In this document: positions 33,965-42,482 of the stretch, piece by piece
Layout of the letters: each line of letters opens with the position of its first letter
Numbering within the stretch: position 1 is the first letter of the stretch
DNA from: Nocardioides sp. zg-1228
Lineage (GTDB): Bacteria > Actinomycetota > Actinomycetes > Propionibacteriales > Nocardioidaceae
Assembly (NCBI RefSeq): GCF_017086465.1
Contig: NZ_CP070961.1
Coordinates: forward strand, 868,001-932,000
Direction of reading: 5' to 3'
DNA length: 64,000 nt
Notes under the pieces: generated by a model
What the model was told of the DNA's origin: nothing
The model's database searches: none
Seen by the model: only the letters and a program-made list of their open reading frames with translations
Position numbers and translations under genes: made by a program

Positions 33965-34780
33965 GTGCACTGGCTGGCAGCGGTCGGACGGCTCCGCGAC
34001 GAGCGGCGGGCCGGCGTGCTCGTGACGGTGGCCGGCGTGCGTGGCCACGCCCCCCGCGACCCGGGCGCCAAGATGGTGGTCTCCGCCGACGGCGCGTGGG
34101 GCAGCGTCGGAGGCGGCAACCTCGAGGAGACCGCGCTGGCCCGGGCCCGGGCGATGCTGGCCGCGGGCGCCGCCGATCCCGAGCAGCTCGTCCTCGGGCT
34201 CACCGACAAGGCACGCACCGACCACGGCCGCCAGTGCTGCGGCGGCGAGGTCACCCTGCTGCTCGAGCCGCTGCCCGTGGTGGGGTCGGTGGCGGTCGTC
34301 GGCGTCGGGCACGTCGGCCTCCAGCTGGCCCGCGTCCTGGCCGCCCACGACCTCGACCTCCACCTCGTCGACTCGCGTGCCGCCCAGCTGTCCGAGGAGC
34401 GCCTGGCGCTGCCGGGAGACGGTGAGGCGCGGGTGCGGGTGCACCACGCGCCCGTCCCCGAGCTGGTGCTCGGCACGCTCCCGCTCGGCACCCACGTGCT
34501 GGTGATGACCCACGACCACGCCGAGGACTTCGCGCTCTGCGACGAGGCCCTGAGGTGCGCCCACCTCGGCTCGATCGGGCTGATCGGCTCGGCCGCCAAG
34601 TGGGCGCGCTTCCGCGCGGGCCTGGCGCGGGAGGGACACGACGAGGCGGCACTGGCGCGCATCCGCTGCCCGATCGGCCTGCCGGCAGCGGTGTCCAAGG
34701 CGCCCGCCGCGATCGCCGTCTCGGTCGCGGCGGAGCTGCTCGACCTCCTCGCCGCCGACCGAGCCCGGACCCGCGCATGA
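33965..34780 (+). CDS. xdhC: Xanthine dehydrogenase accessory protein XdhC
   Basis: 271-aa XdhC/CoxI protein that binds molybdopterin and delivers the sulfurated cofactor to XdhB. The N-terminal domain includes GGGNLEE and the paired Cys of HGRQCCGGEV (about 82-91). The C-terminal Rossmann domain begins VGVGHVGLQLARVL. GTG start at 33965, one base after the xdhB stop. The end overlaps the guanine deaminase start. Confidence 0.92.
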   Translation: MHWLAAVGRLRDERRAGVLVTVAGVRGHAPRDPGAKMVVSADGAWGSVGGGNLEETALARARAMLAAGAADPEQLVLGLTDKARTDHGRQCCGGEVTLLLEPLPVVGSVAVVGVGHVGLQLARVLAAHDLDLHLVDSRAAQLSEERLALPGDGEARVRVHHAPVPELVLGTLPLGTHVLVMTHDHAEDFALCDEALRCAHLGSIGLIGSAAKWARFRAGLAREGHDEAALARIRCPIGLPAAVSKAPAAIAVSVAAELLDLLAADRARTRA

Positions 34781-36156
34781 GCCCTGGCCAGCCGGCCGCC
34801 GAGGTCGTCTACCGCGCCCGCGCCTTCGACGCTCCCGACGACCCGTTCACCGTGTCCGGGCCTGCGTTCCGCTACGACGACGACCTCGGCCTGGCCGTCT
34901 CGGGCGACGGGGTCATCGTCGACCGCGGCCGGTTCGCCGAGGTCGCCGCGGCCCGTCCGGGTGCGCCGGTGATCGACCTGCGCGCCGGGATCCTGCTGCC
35001 CGGCCTCGTCGACACGCACGTCCACTTCCCGCAGGTGCGGGTGATCGGCGCCCTCGGCATGCCGCTGCTGGAGTGGCTGGAGCGGTGCGCCCTGCCGGAG
35101 GAGGTGCGCCTCGCCTCGACCGCCTACGCCGCCACGGTCGCCGAGGAGATGGTCGCCGGCCTGATCGCCGCCGGGACGACGACGTCGCTGGTCTTCGGCT
35201 CGCACTTCGCCCCGGCGGTCGACGCCCTCTTCGCGGAGGCCGAGCGCTACGGGCTGCGGGTGACGAGCGGGCTGGTGGTCAGCGACCGGATCCTGCCCGA
35301 GCCGCTGCTCACCACCCCCGAGCGGGCCCGCGACGACGCCCTCCGGCTGGCGGCGGACTGGCACGCGCGTGGCCGGCTGCGCTACGCCGTGACGCCGCGG
35401 TTCGCCCTGTCCGCCTCCGACGCGATCCTGGCGGCGTGCGCCGACGTGCTCGCCGCCGTCGACGGCGCGTTCTTCACCTCCCACGTCAACGAGAACAACG
35501 ACGAGATCGCCACCGTGGCCGGTCAGTTCCCCCACCGCGCCGACTACGTCGACACCTACGACCACCACGGGCTGCTCGGCGGGCTCGCCGTGCTGGCGCA
35601 CGACGTGCACCCCACCGACGCCGAGCTCGCCGTGCTGGCCGCCCGGCGCACGGCGGTCGCCTACTGCCCGACGAGCAACTCCGCCCTCGGCTCGGGGATG
35701 TTCTCGCTGCGACGCCACGTCGCGGCGGGGGTGCGCGTCGCCCTCGGCAGCGACGTCGGCGCGGGCACCGGCTTCTCGATCTTCAAGGAGGGCCTGCAGG
35801 CCTACTTCCTGCAGCACCTCCTCGGTGCCGACGGGCTGCAGCTGACCGCCGGACACCTGCTGCACCTGAGCACGGCGGCGGGCGCCGCGGCGCTCGGGCT
35901 CGGCGACGTCACCGGCGACCTCGGCCCCGGCAAGCAGTTCGACGCGATCTGCCTGCGCCCGCGGGTCGGCACCGCGCTCGACATCGGGCTGCGCCACGCC
36001 GGGTCGCCGGAGGAGGCCCTCGGCAAGATCTTCGCGCTGGCCCACGACGCCGACGTCGCCGACGTGTGGGTCGGCGGCGACCAGGTCGCCAGCGGCGGGT
36101 TCGTCCGCCCGGTCAGTCGCCCCGCGCCAGCAGCACGTCGTACGCCTGCAGGGTGA
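34777..36156 (+). CDS. guaD: Guanine deaminase
   Basis: 459-aa amidohydrolase converting guanine to xanthine, which feeds the xanthine dehydrogenase encoded just upstream. Zinc ligands lie in GLVDTHVHFPQ (about 75-85) and in the late Asp of LGSDVGAGTGFSIF; SHVNENNDEI and CPTSNSALGSGMF are guanine-deaminase specific. ATG 34777 overlaps the xdhC stop by 4 bp. The last 44 bp are also used, antisense, by malate synthase, so the two coding ends overlap tail to tail. Confidence 0.92.
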   Translation: MSPGQPAAEVVYRARAFDAPDDPFTVSGPAFRYDDDLGLAVSGDGVIVDRGRFAEVAAARPGAPVIDLRAGILLPGLVDTHVHFPQVRVIGALGMPLLEWLERCALPEEVRLASTAYAATVAEEMVAGLIAAGTTTSLVFGSHFAPAVDALFAEAERYGLRVTSGLVVSDRILPEPLLTTPERARDDALRLAADWHARGRLRYAVTPRFALSASDAILAACADVLAAVDGAFFTSHVNENNDEIATVAGQFPHRADYVDTYDHHGLLGGLAVLAHDVHPTDAELAVLAARRTAVAYCPTSNSALGSGMFSLRRHVAAGVRVALGSDVGAGTGFSIFKEGLQAYFLQHLLGADGLQLTAGHLLHLSTAAGAAALGLGDVTGDLGPGKQFDAICLRPRVGTALDIGLRHAGSPEEALGKIFALAHDADVADVWVGGDQVASGGFVRPVSRPAPAARRTPAG

Positions 36157-37693
36157 GGAAGTCGGGGAAGTCGTCGCCGAGCGCGCAGTCGACGAACAGC
36201 CGCCGGGCGTCGTCGTCGACCGCACCGCCGAGGGTCTCGAACTCCTCGGCGACCAGCCGCTCGACGAGCTCGCGGGTGATCGCCTCGCCGGAGTCGAGGG
36301 TGGCGTCGTTGTGGACCCACTGCCACACCTGCGAGCGCGAGATCTCGGCCGTCGCCGCGTCCTCCATGAGGTGGTCGATGCCGGCGGCGCCGTTGCCGGA
36401 GAGCCAGGCGTGGAGGTACTGCATGCCGATCCGGACGTTGCCGCGCAGCCCCGCCTCCGTGCGCTCGCCGGGTGTCGCGGCCACCGCGAGGAGGTCGCCG
36501 GCCCGCACGGAGACGTCCTCGCGGAGCACGTCGAGCTGGTTGTCGCGCCCGTCGAGGACCGCGTCGAAGACCTCCGCGCACACCGGCACCAGGTCGGGGT
36601 GCGCCACCCACGACCCGTCGAAGCCGGCCCGCGCCTCGCGGGTCTTGTCCTCGCGCACCTTGGCGTAGGCGCGCGCGTTGACCTCGGGGTCGCGGCGGCT
36701 CGGGATGAACGCCGCCATCCCGCCGATGGCGAAGGCGCCGCGCCGGTGGCAGGTGCGGACGAGCAGGTCGCTGTAGGCGGTCATCATCGGCGCCGTCATG
36801 GTCACCGCGTTGCGGTCGGGCAGGGTGAAGTCGGGGCCTGCGTCGCGGAAGTTCTTGATGATGCTGAAGAGGTAGTCCCAACGGCCCGCGTTGAGCCCGG
36901 CCGCGTGGTCGCGCAGCCCGTGGAGGATCTCGTCCATCTCGAACGCCGCGGTGATCGTCTCGATGAGGACGGTCGCGCGCACCGAGCCGTGCGGCACCCC
37001 GAGCTCGGCCTGGGCGTGGGTGAAGACGTCGTTCCACAGCCGGGCCTCGAGGTGGGACTCCAGCTTGGGCAGGTAGTAGTAGGGACCGCTCCCCGCCGCG
37101 AGCAGCTCGCGGGCGTTGTGGAAGAAGTGCAGGCCGAAGTCGACCAGCGCGGCGACGACCGGGCGGCCGGCGGCGGTGAGGTGGGCCTCGTCGAAGTGCC
37201 ACCCGCGCGGGCGGGGGAGGGCCACCGGCGCGCTCGCGGGGTCGGCGACGGCGTACTGCCGGCCCTCCGGCGACGTGTACGACAGGCGCCCCCGGACGGC
37301 GTCGTGCAGCGTCAGCTGTCCGCCGACGACGTTGCGCCAGTGGGGGGTGTTGGCGTCCTCGAGGTCGGCCAGCCACACCCGCGCTCCGGAGTTGAGGGCG
37401 TTGATCGCCATCTTGGGGTCGGTGGGACCGGTGATCTCGACGCGGCGGTCCCGCAGGTCGTGGGGCACCGGGGCGACCCGCCAGTCCGACGCGCGCACCT
37501 CGGCGGTCTCGGCGAGGAAGTCGAGTCGGCCGGTGCGGGCGATCTCCTCGCGTCGGGTGCGGCGCGCGGCGAGCAGCTCGTCGCGGCGCTCGTGGAAGCG
37601 GGCGTCGAGGCCGGCCACGAAGTCCAGCGCCTCGGGCGTGAGGACCTCCTGCGACCTCGGCACGGACGGGGCGGACACCTCGAGGCCGGTCAT
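36113..37693 (-). CDS. aceB: Malate synthase A
   Basis: 526-aa malate synthase condensing glyoxylate with acetyl-CoA. TIM-barrel motifs are present: VRATVLIETITAAFEMDEI (about 255), LNAGRWDYLFSIIKNF, and the C-terminal catalytic Asp segment AAGIDHLMEDAATAEISR. ATG 37693 begins at a normal N terminus; longer frames lack similarity. Isocitrate lyase is not adjacent, but the neighbouring ureide pathway yields glyoxylate, giving a local reason for the location. It is divergent from the xylose operon, with a CRP-type dyad about 110 bp upstream. Confidence 0.93.
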   Translation of the reverse strand: MTGLEVSAPSVPRSQEVLTPEALDFVAGLDARFHERRDELLAARRTRREEIARTGRLDFLAETAEVRASDWRVAPVPHDLRDRRVEITGPTDPKMAINALNSGARVWLADLEDANTPHWRNVVGGQLTLHDAVRGRLSYTSPEGRQYAVADPASAPVALPRPRGWHFDEAHLTAAGRPVVAALVDFGLHFFHNARELLAAGSGPYYYLPKLESHLEARLWNDVFTHAQAELGVPHGSVRATVLIETITAAFEMDEILHGLRDHAAGLNAGRWDYLFSIIKNFRDAGPDFTLPDRNAVTMTAPMMTAYSDLLVRTCHRRGAFAIGGMAAFIPSRRDPEVNARAYAKVREDKTREARAGFDGSWVAHPDLVPVCAEVFDAVLDGRDNQLDVLREDVSVRAGDLLAVAATPGERTEAGLRGNVRIGMQYLHAWLSGNGAAGIDHLMEDAATAEISRSQVWQWVHNDATLDSGEAITRELVERLVAEEFETLGGAVDDDARRLFVDCALGDDFPDFLTLQAYDVLLARGD

Positions 37694-37798
37694 GGCCGCC
37701 ACGCTAGCCGTCGCCGAGCCCGGGTGGTCCAGTCCGGCGGACGCTCGCCCCGCGGGGTTTGGTAACGAACGGGCAACACCGACCCCAGCCGTCTGGAC

Positions 37799-37812
37799 GT
37801 GACCTCCGTCAC
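37799..37812. promoter_or_regulatory. CRP/GlxR-type operator between aceB and the xylose operon
   Basis: GTGACCTCCGTCAC, the core GTGA-N6-TCAC. It is centred about 113 bp from the aceB start and 91 bp from the xylF start. Corynebacterial GlxR, a CRP relative, is named for control of glyoxylate-bypass genes including aceB; the same type of control is inferred here. Confidence 0.5.
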
Positions 37813-37814
37813 TC

Positions 37815-37839
37815 CATATGTTGCGTGGCACAACATATG
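37815..37839. promoter_or_regulatory. Perfect dyad, probable operator of the ROK repressor
   Basis: CATATGTTG (37815-37823), 7 nt, CAACATATG (37831-37839). It is strikingly AT-rich for this genome and sits 58 bp upstream of the xylF GTG. The ROK regulator at the end of this operon is the natural candidate to bind it. Confidence 0.55.
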
Positions 37840-37896
37840 CATGGACGTCCGGCGCTCCCGCGGGTCGACGTGCGAGATCGCTAGGAGGCGGTTCGT

Positions 37897-39006
37897 GTGA
37901 AGCGGAAGCACAGTTTGGTCCTCATCCCCCTGCTCGGCGCCGCCATGGCGCTGACCGCCTGCGGCAACGACGACAGCAGCTCGGGCAACGACACCAGCGA
38001 CGACAGCAGCAGCGAGAGCAGCAGCGCCGCGGCGACCGGCAAGGTCGGCGTGATCCTGCCCGACACCGAGTCCTCGGTGCGGTGGGAGAGCGCGGACCGT
38101 CCCGCGCTCGAGGCCGCCTTCGAGGAGGCCGGCGTCGACTACGACATCCAGAACGCCGAGAACGACGCGGAGCGGATGACCCAGATCGCCGACACCATGA
38201 TCGGCAACGGCGTGACGGTGCTCGCGATCGTCAACCTCGACTCCGAGTCCGGGGCGGCCATCCAGGAGAAGGCCAAGTCCCAGGGCGTCGCCACCATCGA
38301 CTACGACCGCCTCACGCTCGGCGGCTCGGCGGAGTACTACGTGTCCTTCGACAACACCGTCGTCGGCGAGCTGCAGGGCCAGGGCCTCGCGGACTGCCTC
38401 GGTGACAAGAAGGCCAACATCGTCTACCTCAACGGCTCGCCCACTGACAACAACGCCACCCTCTTCGCCGAGGGCGCGCACAGCGTGCTGGACGAGATGA
38501 GCAACTACACGGTGGTCGGCGAACAGGCCGTGCCGGAGTGGGACAACGAGGAGGCCGCCACGATCTTCCAGCAGCTCTACACCGCCGCGGACGGCAAGGT
38601 CGACGGCGTGCTCGCGGCCAACGACGGGCTGGGTGGCGCCGCCATCAGCATCCTCGAGGGCAACGGCCAGGCCGGCAAGGTGCCGGTGACCGGTCAGGAC
38701 GCCACGGTCGAGGGCCTGCAGAACATCCTCGCCGGCACCCAGTGCATGACGGTCTACAAGTCCGCCACGCAGGAGGCGCAGGCGCTGGCCGACGTCGCCA
38801 TCGCGCTCGCCAACGGCGAGGAGGCAGACACCACGGGCACCACGGTCGACTCCTCCGACGACAGCGAGGTCCCCTCGATCCTGCTCGATCCGCAGGCCAT
38901 CACCAAGGACAACATCACTGACGTGATCGACGACGGCGGCCAGAAGGCGGCGGACATCTGCACGGGCAAGTTCGCCGACCTGTGCGCCGAGGCCGGCATC
39001 TCCTGA
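37897..39006 (+). CDS. xylF: Xylose-type ABC transporter substrate-binding lipoprotein
   Basis: 369-aa lipoprotein with lipobox LTAC (Cys22), a Ser/Asp-rich linker, then a two-lobed sugar-binding fold. YDRLTLGG, YVSFDNTVVGELQ, NGSPTDNNATLF and GQDATVEGLQNILAGTQ correspond closely to motifs of E. coli XylF, the D-xylose binding protein. The start is GTG at 37897 behind TAGGAGG at 37882-37888. It is first gene of an operon with ATPase, permease and ROK regulator. A 17-bp hairpin follows it. Confidence 0.9.
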   Translation: MKRKHSLVLIPLLGAAMALTACGNDDSSSGNDTSDDSSSESSSAAATGKVGVILPDTESSVRWESADRPALEAAFEEAGVDYDIQNAENDAERMTQIADTMIGNGVTVLAIVNLDSESGAAIQEKAKSQGVATIDYDRLTLGGSAEYYVSFDNTVVGELQGQGLADCLGDKKANIVYLNGSPTDNNATLFAEGAHSVLDEMSNYTVVGEQAVPEWDNEEAATIFQQLYTAADGKVDGVLAANDGLGGAAISILEGNGQAGKVPVTGQDATVEGLQNILAGTQCMTVYKSATQEAQALADVAIALANGEEADTTGTTVDSSDDSEVPSILLDPQAITKDNITDVIDDGGQKAADICTGKFADLCAEAGIS

Positions 39007-39018
39007 CCCGGCTGGCGT

Positions 39019-39056
39019 CGACGGTGTCCGAGCCGCAGCCGGCTCGGGCACCGTCG
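39019..39056 (+). promoter_or_regulatory. Hairpin between xylF and the ATPase gene
   Basis: A 17-nt arm (39019-39035) pairs with 39040-39056 across a CAGC loop, with one G-T wobble. Position and strength suit partial termination or stabilisation of the xylF message, giving more binding protein than membrane components. Confidence 0.7.
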
Positions 39057-39099
39057 CGTCCCCGCAGACAACAAACCTCGTCCCGATCGGAGTAGGTCA

Positions 39100-39876
39100 A
39101 TGCCGGAACCGCTGCTGGAGCTGCGCGGGGTCAACAAGAGCTTCGGCGTGGCGCACGTGCTGCACGACGTCGACTTCGCCGTCCGCCCCGGACAGGTCAC
39201 CGCCCTGGTCGGCGACAACGGCGCGGGCAAGTCGACCCTCGTCAAGATCATCGCGGGCATCTACGGCCGCGACAGCGGCAGCTACCTCTTCGAGGGCCGC
39301 GAGGTCGACGTGCACGGCCCCCGCGACGTGGCCGCACTCGGCGTCGAGGTCGTCTACCAGGACCTCGCGCTGTGCGACAACCTCGACATCGTCCAGAACA
39401 TGTTCCTGGGCCGCGAGGAGGTCAAGGGCATCGGCCTCGACGAGGTGACGATGGAGTCGCGCGCCCGCGAGACCCTGTCGTCGCTCTCGGTGCGCACCGT
39501 GAAGTCGGTGCGCCAGAGCGTGGCGAGCCTGTCGGGTGGTCAACGCCAGACGGTGGCGATCGCCAAGGCCGTGCTGTGGAACTCCAAGATCGTGCTGCTC
39601 GACGAGCCGACCGCGGCGCTGGGCGTGGCGCAGACCCGCCAGGTGCTCGACCTGGTGCGGCGCCTCGCCGACCGGGGCCTCGGCGTGGTGCTGATCTCGC
39701 ACAACCTGGGCGACGTCTTCGAGGTCGCCGACCGGATCACCGCGCTCTACCTCGGCCGGGTGGCCGCCGACGTCTCGGTGAAGGACGTGACCCACAGCCA
39801 GGTGGTCGAGCTGATCACCGCCGGACGCTCCGGGAGCCTCGGCATCTCCGAGAACCCCGCGACCGCGACCGTCTGA
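39100..39876 (+). CDS. Sugar ABC transporter ATP-binding protein (single-domain XylG type)
   Basis: 258-aa ATPase with Walker A GDNGAGKST (about 36-44), signature LSGGQRQTVAIAKA and Walker B IVLLDEP. E. coli XylG has two fused ABC domains; this protein has one, so the importer probably uses a homodimer. ATG at 39100 behind GGAGTAGG. It ends 20 bp before the permease gene. Confidence 0.9.
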   Translation: MPEPLLELRGVNKSFGVAHVLHDVDFAVRPGQVTALVGDNGAGKSTLVKIIAGIYGRDSGSYLFEGREVDVHGPRDVAALGVEVVYQDLALCDNLDIVQNMFLGREEVKGIGLDEVTMESRARETLSSLSVRTVKSVRQSVASLSGGQRQTVAIAKAVLWNSKIVLLDEPTAALGVAQTRQVLDLVRRLADRGLGVVLISHNLGDVFEVADRITALYLGRVAADVSVKDVTHSQVVELITAGRSGSLGISENPATATV

Positions 39877-39896
39877 GAAGGACCGGAGACCACACC

Positions 39897-41192
39897 ATGA
39901 CCGATTCAGGCACCGCGACCGACGCCGGCCCCTCGTCGACCGACCCCACCCCCCATGTCGGCTTCGCCGACGACGACGTCCAGGCCGTCACGATCGCCGA
40001 CTCGGCCCGCGACTACGTCAACCGGCTGCGCGGCGGAGACATGGGCTCGCTGCCCGCGATCTTGGGCCTCATCGTCCTCTTCGTCGTCTTCTCCTCGCTC
40101 AACGACCGGTTCCTGACGACCTACAACATGGCCAACCTGGTCGTGCAGGCCGGCTCGATCATCGTGCTGGCGATGGGCATCGTCTTCGTGCTGCTGCTCG
40201 GGGAGATCGACCTGTCCGCGGGCGTCGCGGGCGGCGCCTCCGCGACGATCATCGCGCTGATGCTCATCGACTACGACTGGACGTGGTGGCTGGCCACCCT
40301 CGCCGGCGTCGCCGTCGGAGCGGTGATCGGCTTCGCCATCGGCGCGCTCGTGTCGGGGCTCGGCATCCCGTCGTTCGTCGTCACGCTCGCGTTCTTCCTG
40401 GCGCTGCAGGCGGTGCCGCTGCGGCTGATCGGCTCGGGCGGCTCGCTGCGCTTCAACGACGAGGTGCTGCGCGGGCTGTCGATCAAGAACGTCCCGGTCA
40501 CCGCCGGCTGGATCGCCGCGGTGCTCATCGTGGTCGGCTTCGCCGCGGTCTCGCTGTGGCGCTACCGCTCGCTCGCCTCCAAGGGCCTGGTCCACCGCCC
40601 GCTCGGGCTCGTGCTGATCCGCATCGTCGTGCTGGGGGTGATCGTCCTCGGTCTGACCGCCCTGCTGAGCGCCAACCGCGCGCCCAACCCGGCGCTGTTC
40701 ACCATCAGCGGCATCCCGTGGGTCGCCCCGGTCGTGATCGCGCTGCTGCTCTTCTGGACCTTCGTGCTGACCAAGACCCGCTTCGGTCGCCACCTCTACG
40801 CCGTCGGCGGCAACGCCGAGGCCGCCCGCCGCGCCGGCATCAACGTGCGCCGGGTCAAGATCCTCGCGTTCGTGATCTGCTCCTCGATGGCCGCGATCAG
40901 CGGCATGCTCGCGGCCTCCTACACCGGCAAGGTCTCGCCGGGCTCGGGTGGCGGCAACGAGCTGCTCTACGCCGTGGGCGCCGCGGTCATCGGCGGCACC
41001 AGCCTCTTCGGCGGCCGGGGCCGGGCGATGGACGCCGTCATCGGCGGCCTGGTGATCGCCACCATCCCCAACGGCCTGGGCCTGCTCAACCAGGCGAGCT
41101 ACATCAACTTCCTCGTCACCGGCGGGGTGCTGCTGCTCGCCGCGAGCGTCGACGCCGTCTCCCGGCGCCGCCGCTCGTCCGCGGGCGTGTAG
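39897..41192 (+). CDS. Sugar ABC transporter permease (XylH type)
   Basis: 431-aa permease with about ten to twelve membrane helices. A 60-residue hydrophilic N terminus precedes the first helix. GEIDLSAGVAGG and the coupling motif VGGNAEAARRAGINVRR are typical of the ribose/xylose importer permeases, and IGGTSLFGGRGRAMDAVIGG is the C-terminal signature. ATG 39897 follows GGACCGGAG. It ends 8 bp before the ROK gene, so all are one operon. Confidence 0.9.
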   Translation: MTDSGTATDAGPSSTDPTPHVGFADDDVQAVTIADSARDYVNRLRGGDMGSLPAILGLIVLFVVFSSLNDRFLTTYNMANLVVQAGSIIVLAMGIVFVLLLGEIDLSAGVAGGASATIIALMLIDYDWTWWLATLAGVAVGAVIGFAIGALVSGLGIPSFVVTLAFFLALQAVPLRLIGSGGSLRFNDEVLRGLSIKNVPVTAGWIAAVLIVVGFAAVSLWRYRSLASKGLVHRPLGLVLIRIVVLGVIVLGLTALLSANRAPNPALFTISGIPWVAPVVIALLLFWTFVLTKTRFGRHLYAVGGNAEAARRAGINVRRVKILAFVICSSMAAISGMLAASYTGKVSPGSGGGNELLYAVGAAVIGGTSLFGGRGRAMDAVIGGLVIATIPNGLGLLNQASYINFLVTGGVLLLAASVDAVSRRRRSSAGV

Positions 41193-41200
41193 GGCCGGGC

Positions 41201-42433
41201 ATGACCACGCGTCGGCGCCCGGGCCTGGGCACCAACCAGGAGCTCGCGCGTCGCCACAACCTGGGCACGGTGCTGCGCCACGTCCACGGCGCCGGCCAGC
41301 TCTCGCGTGCCGAGCTGACCGGGCGGATGGGTCTCAACCGCAGCACGATCGCGGCGCTCGTCAACGAGCTCGAGGCGCTCGGCGTCACCGAGCGGGCGCT
41401 CCCGCCCGAGGACGCCCCCCGCCAGGGCGCCGGTCGCCCGTCCGCGGGCGTCCGGATCGCCGCCCACGGGCCGTTCGTCATCGCCGTGGACCTCGGGGTC
41501 GACCGCGCCGTGGTGGCGCGGATCGGCCTCGGCGGACGGGTGCTGGCGCGCTCGCAGGCGCCGGTCCACAGCGAGGGCGAGGCCTGGCAGGTCGGCGCCG
41601 CGGTGGCCGGGCTGATCCGGTGCGTGGTCGCGGACGTGCCCGACACGTCCCCGATGGTCGGCATCGGGATCAGCGTGCCGGGCCTCGTGCGCAGCAACGA
41701 CGGCCTCATCCGGCTGGCCCCCAACCTGGGCTGGCACGACGTGTCGTTCGGGGGGATCGTGCTGGCCGCCCTGGGCCTCGACGTCCCCGTGTCCATCGCC
41801 AACGACGCCGACCTGGGCGCCCTCGCCGAGCACGTGCGCGGCGTGGCGGTCGGGGTGGACGACCTCATCTACGTCACGGGCAACGTCGGCGTCGGCGCGG
41901 GCGTCATCACCGGCGGCGTCCGGCTGGAGGGCGCGGGCGGCTACGCCGGCGAGGTGGGCCACCTGCGCTTCAACCCCGCCGGGCGCGAGTGCCACTGCGG
42001 CAACCGGGGCTGCTGGGAGACCGAGGTCGGCGCCCACGCGATCGCCGAGGCGATCCACTGCCCCACCGACCGGGTGGCGCAGCTCGGCGAGGTGCTCGAC
42101 GGGTTCGGCGAGCCGTCGGCGGCGCTGCGCCAGACCGGGACCGCGCTGGGGCACGGGCTGGCCAGCATCGTCAACGTGTTCAACCCCCGCCAGGTCGTGC
42201 TCGGCGGCTACTTCCGCTCGCTCTACGCGCTGGTCGGCCCCCAGGTCCAGGCCGGCCTCGCCGACCGCGCGCTCCCGGCGCCGCTGGAGTCGGTGACGCT
42301 GACCCTGCCGGGGCTCGACGGCGACTCGTCGCTGCTGGGAGCCGCGGAGATCGCCCTCGAGCCGTTGTTCGTCGACCCGGTGGCCGCCCTCTCCACGGCG
42401 CTGGTCGGGGTCGGCGCGCGACTCGCGGGCTGA
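41201..42433 (+). CDS. ROK-family transcriptional regulator (xylose repressor type)
   Basis: 410 aa. A winged helix-turn-helix is at about residues 20-80 (LSRAELTGRMGLNRSTIAALVNELE), and the ROK sugar-kinase-like domain follows. The zinc motif CHCGNRGCWE is present. Its ROK domain has the DLG and G-rich loops (GNVGVGAG). By position it is the local repressor of the xylose operon, with the dyad at 37815-37839 as probable operator. Confidence 0.88.
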   Translation: MTTRRRPGLGTNQELARRHNLGTVLRHVHGAGQLSRAELTGRMGLNRSTIAALVNELEALGVTERALPPEDAPRQGAGRPSAGVRIAAHGPFVIAVDLGVDRAVVARIGLGGRVLARSQAPVHSEGEAWQVGAAVAGLIRCVVADVPDTSPMVGIGISVPGLVRSNDGLIRLAPNLGWHDVSFGGIVLAALGLDVPVSIANDADLGALAEHVRGVAVGVDDLIYVTGNVGVGAGVITGGVRLEGAGGYAGEVGHLRFNPAGRECHCGNRGCWETEVGAHAIAEAIHCPTDRVAQLGEVLDGFGEPSAALRQTGTALGHGLASIVNVFNPRQVVLGGYFRSLYALVGPQVQAGLADRALPAPLESVTLTLPGLDGDSSLLGAAEIALEPLFVDPVAALSTALVGVGARLAG

Positions 42434-42468
42434 CGGCGGCCGGGGCCGGGCCCGGGCGGCGCAGCCGA

Positions 42469-42482
42469 TAACCTCCTCGGGA
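42469..42482 (+). promoter_or_regulatory. -10 box for leaderless lipoprotein gene
   Basis: TAACCT at 42469-42474, 7 nt, then ATG at 42482. Confidence 0.5.
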
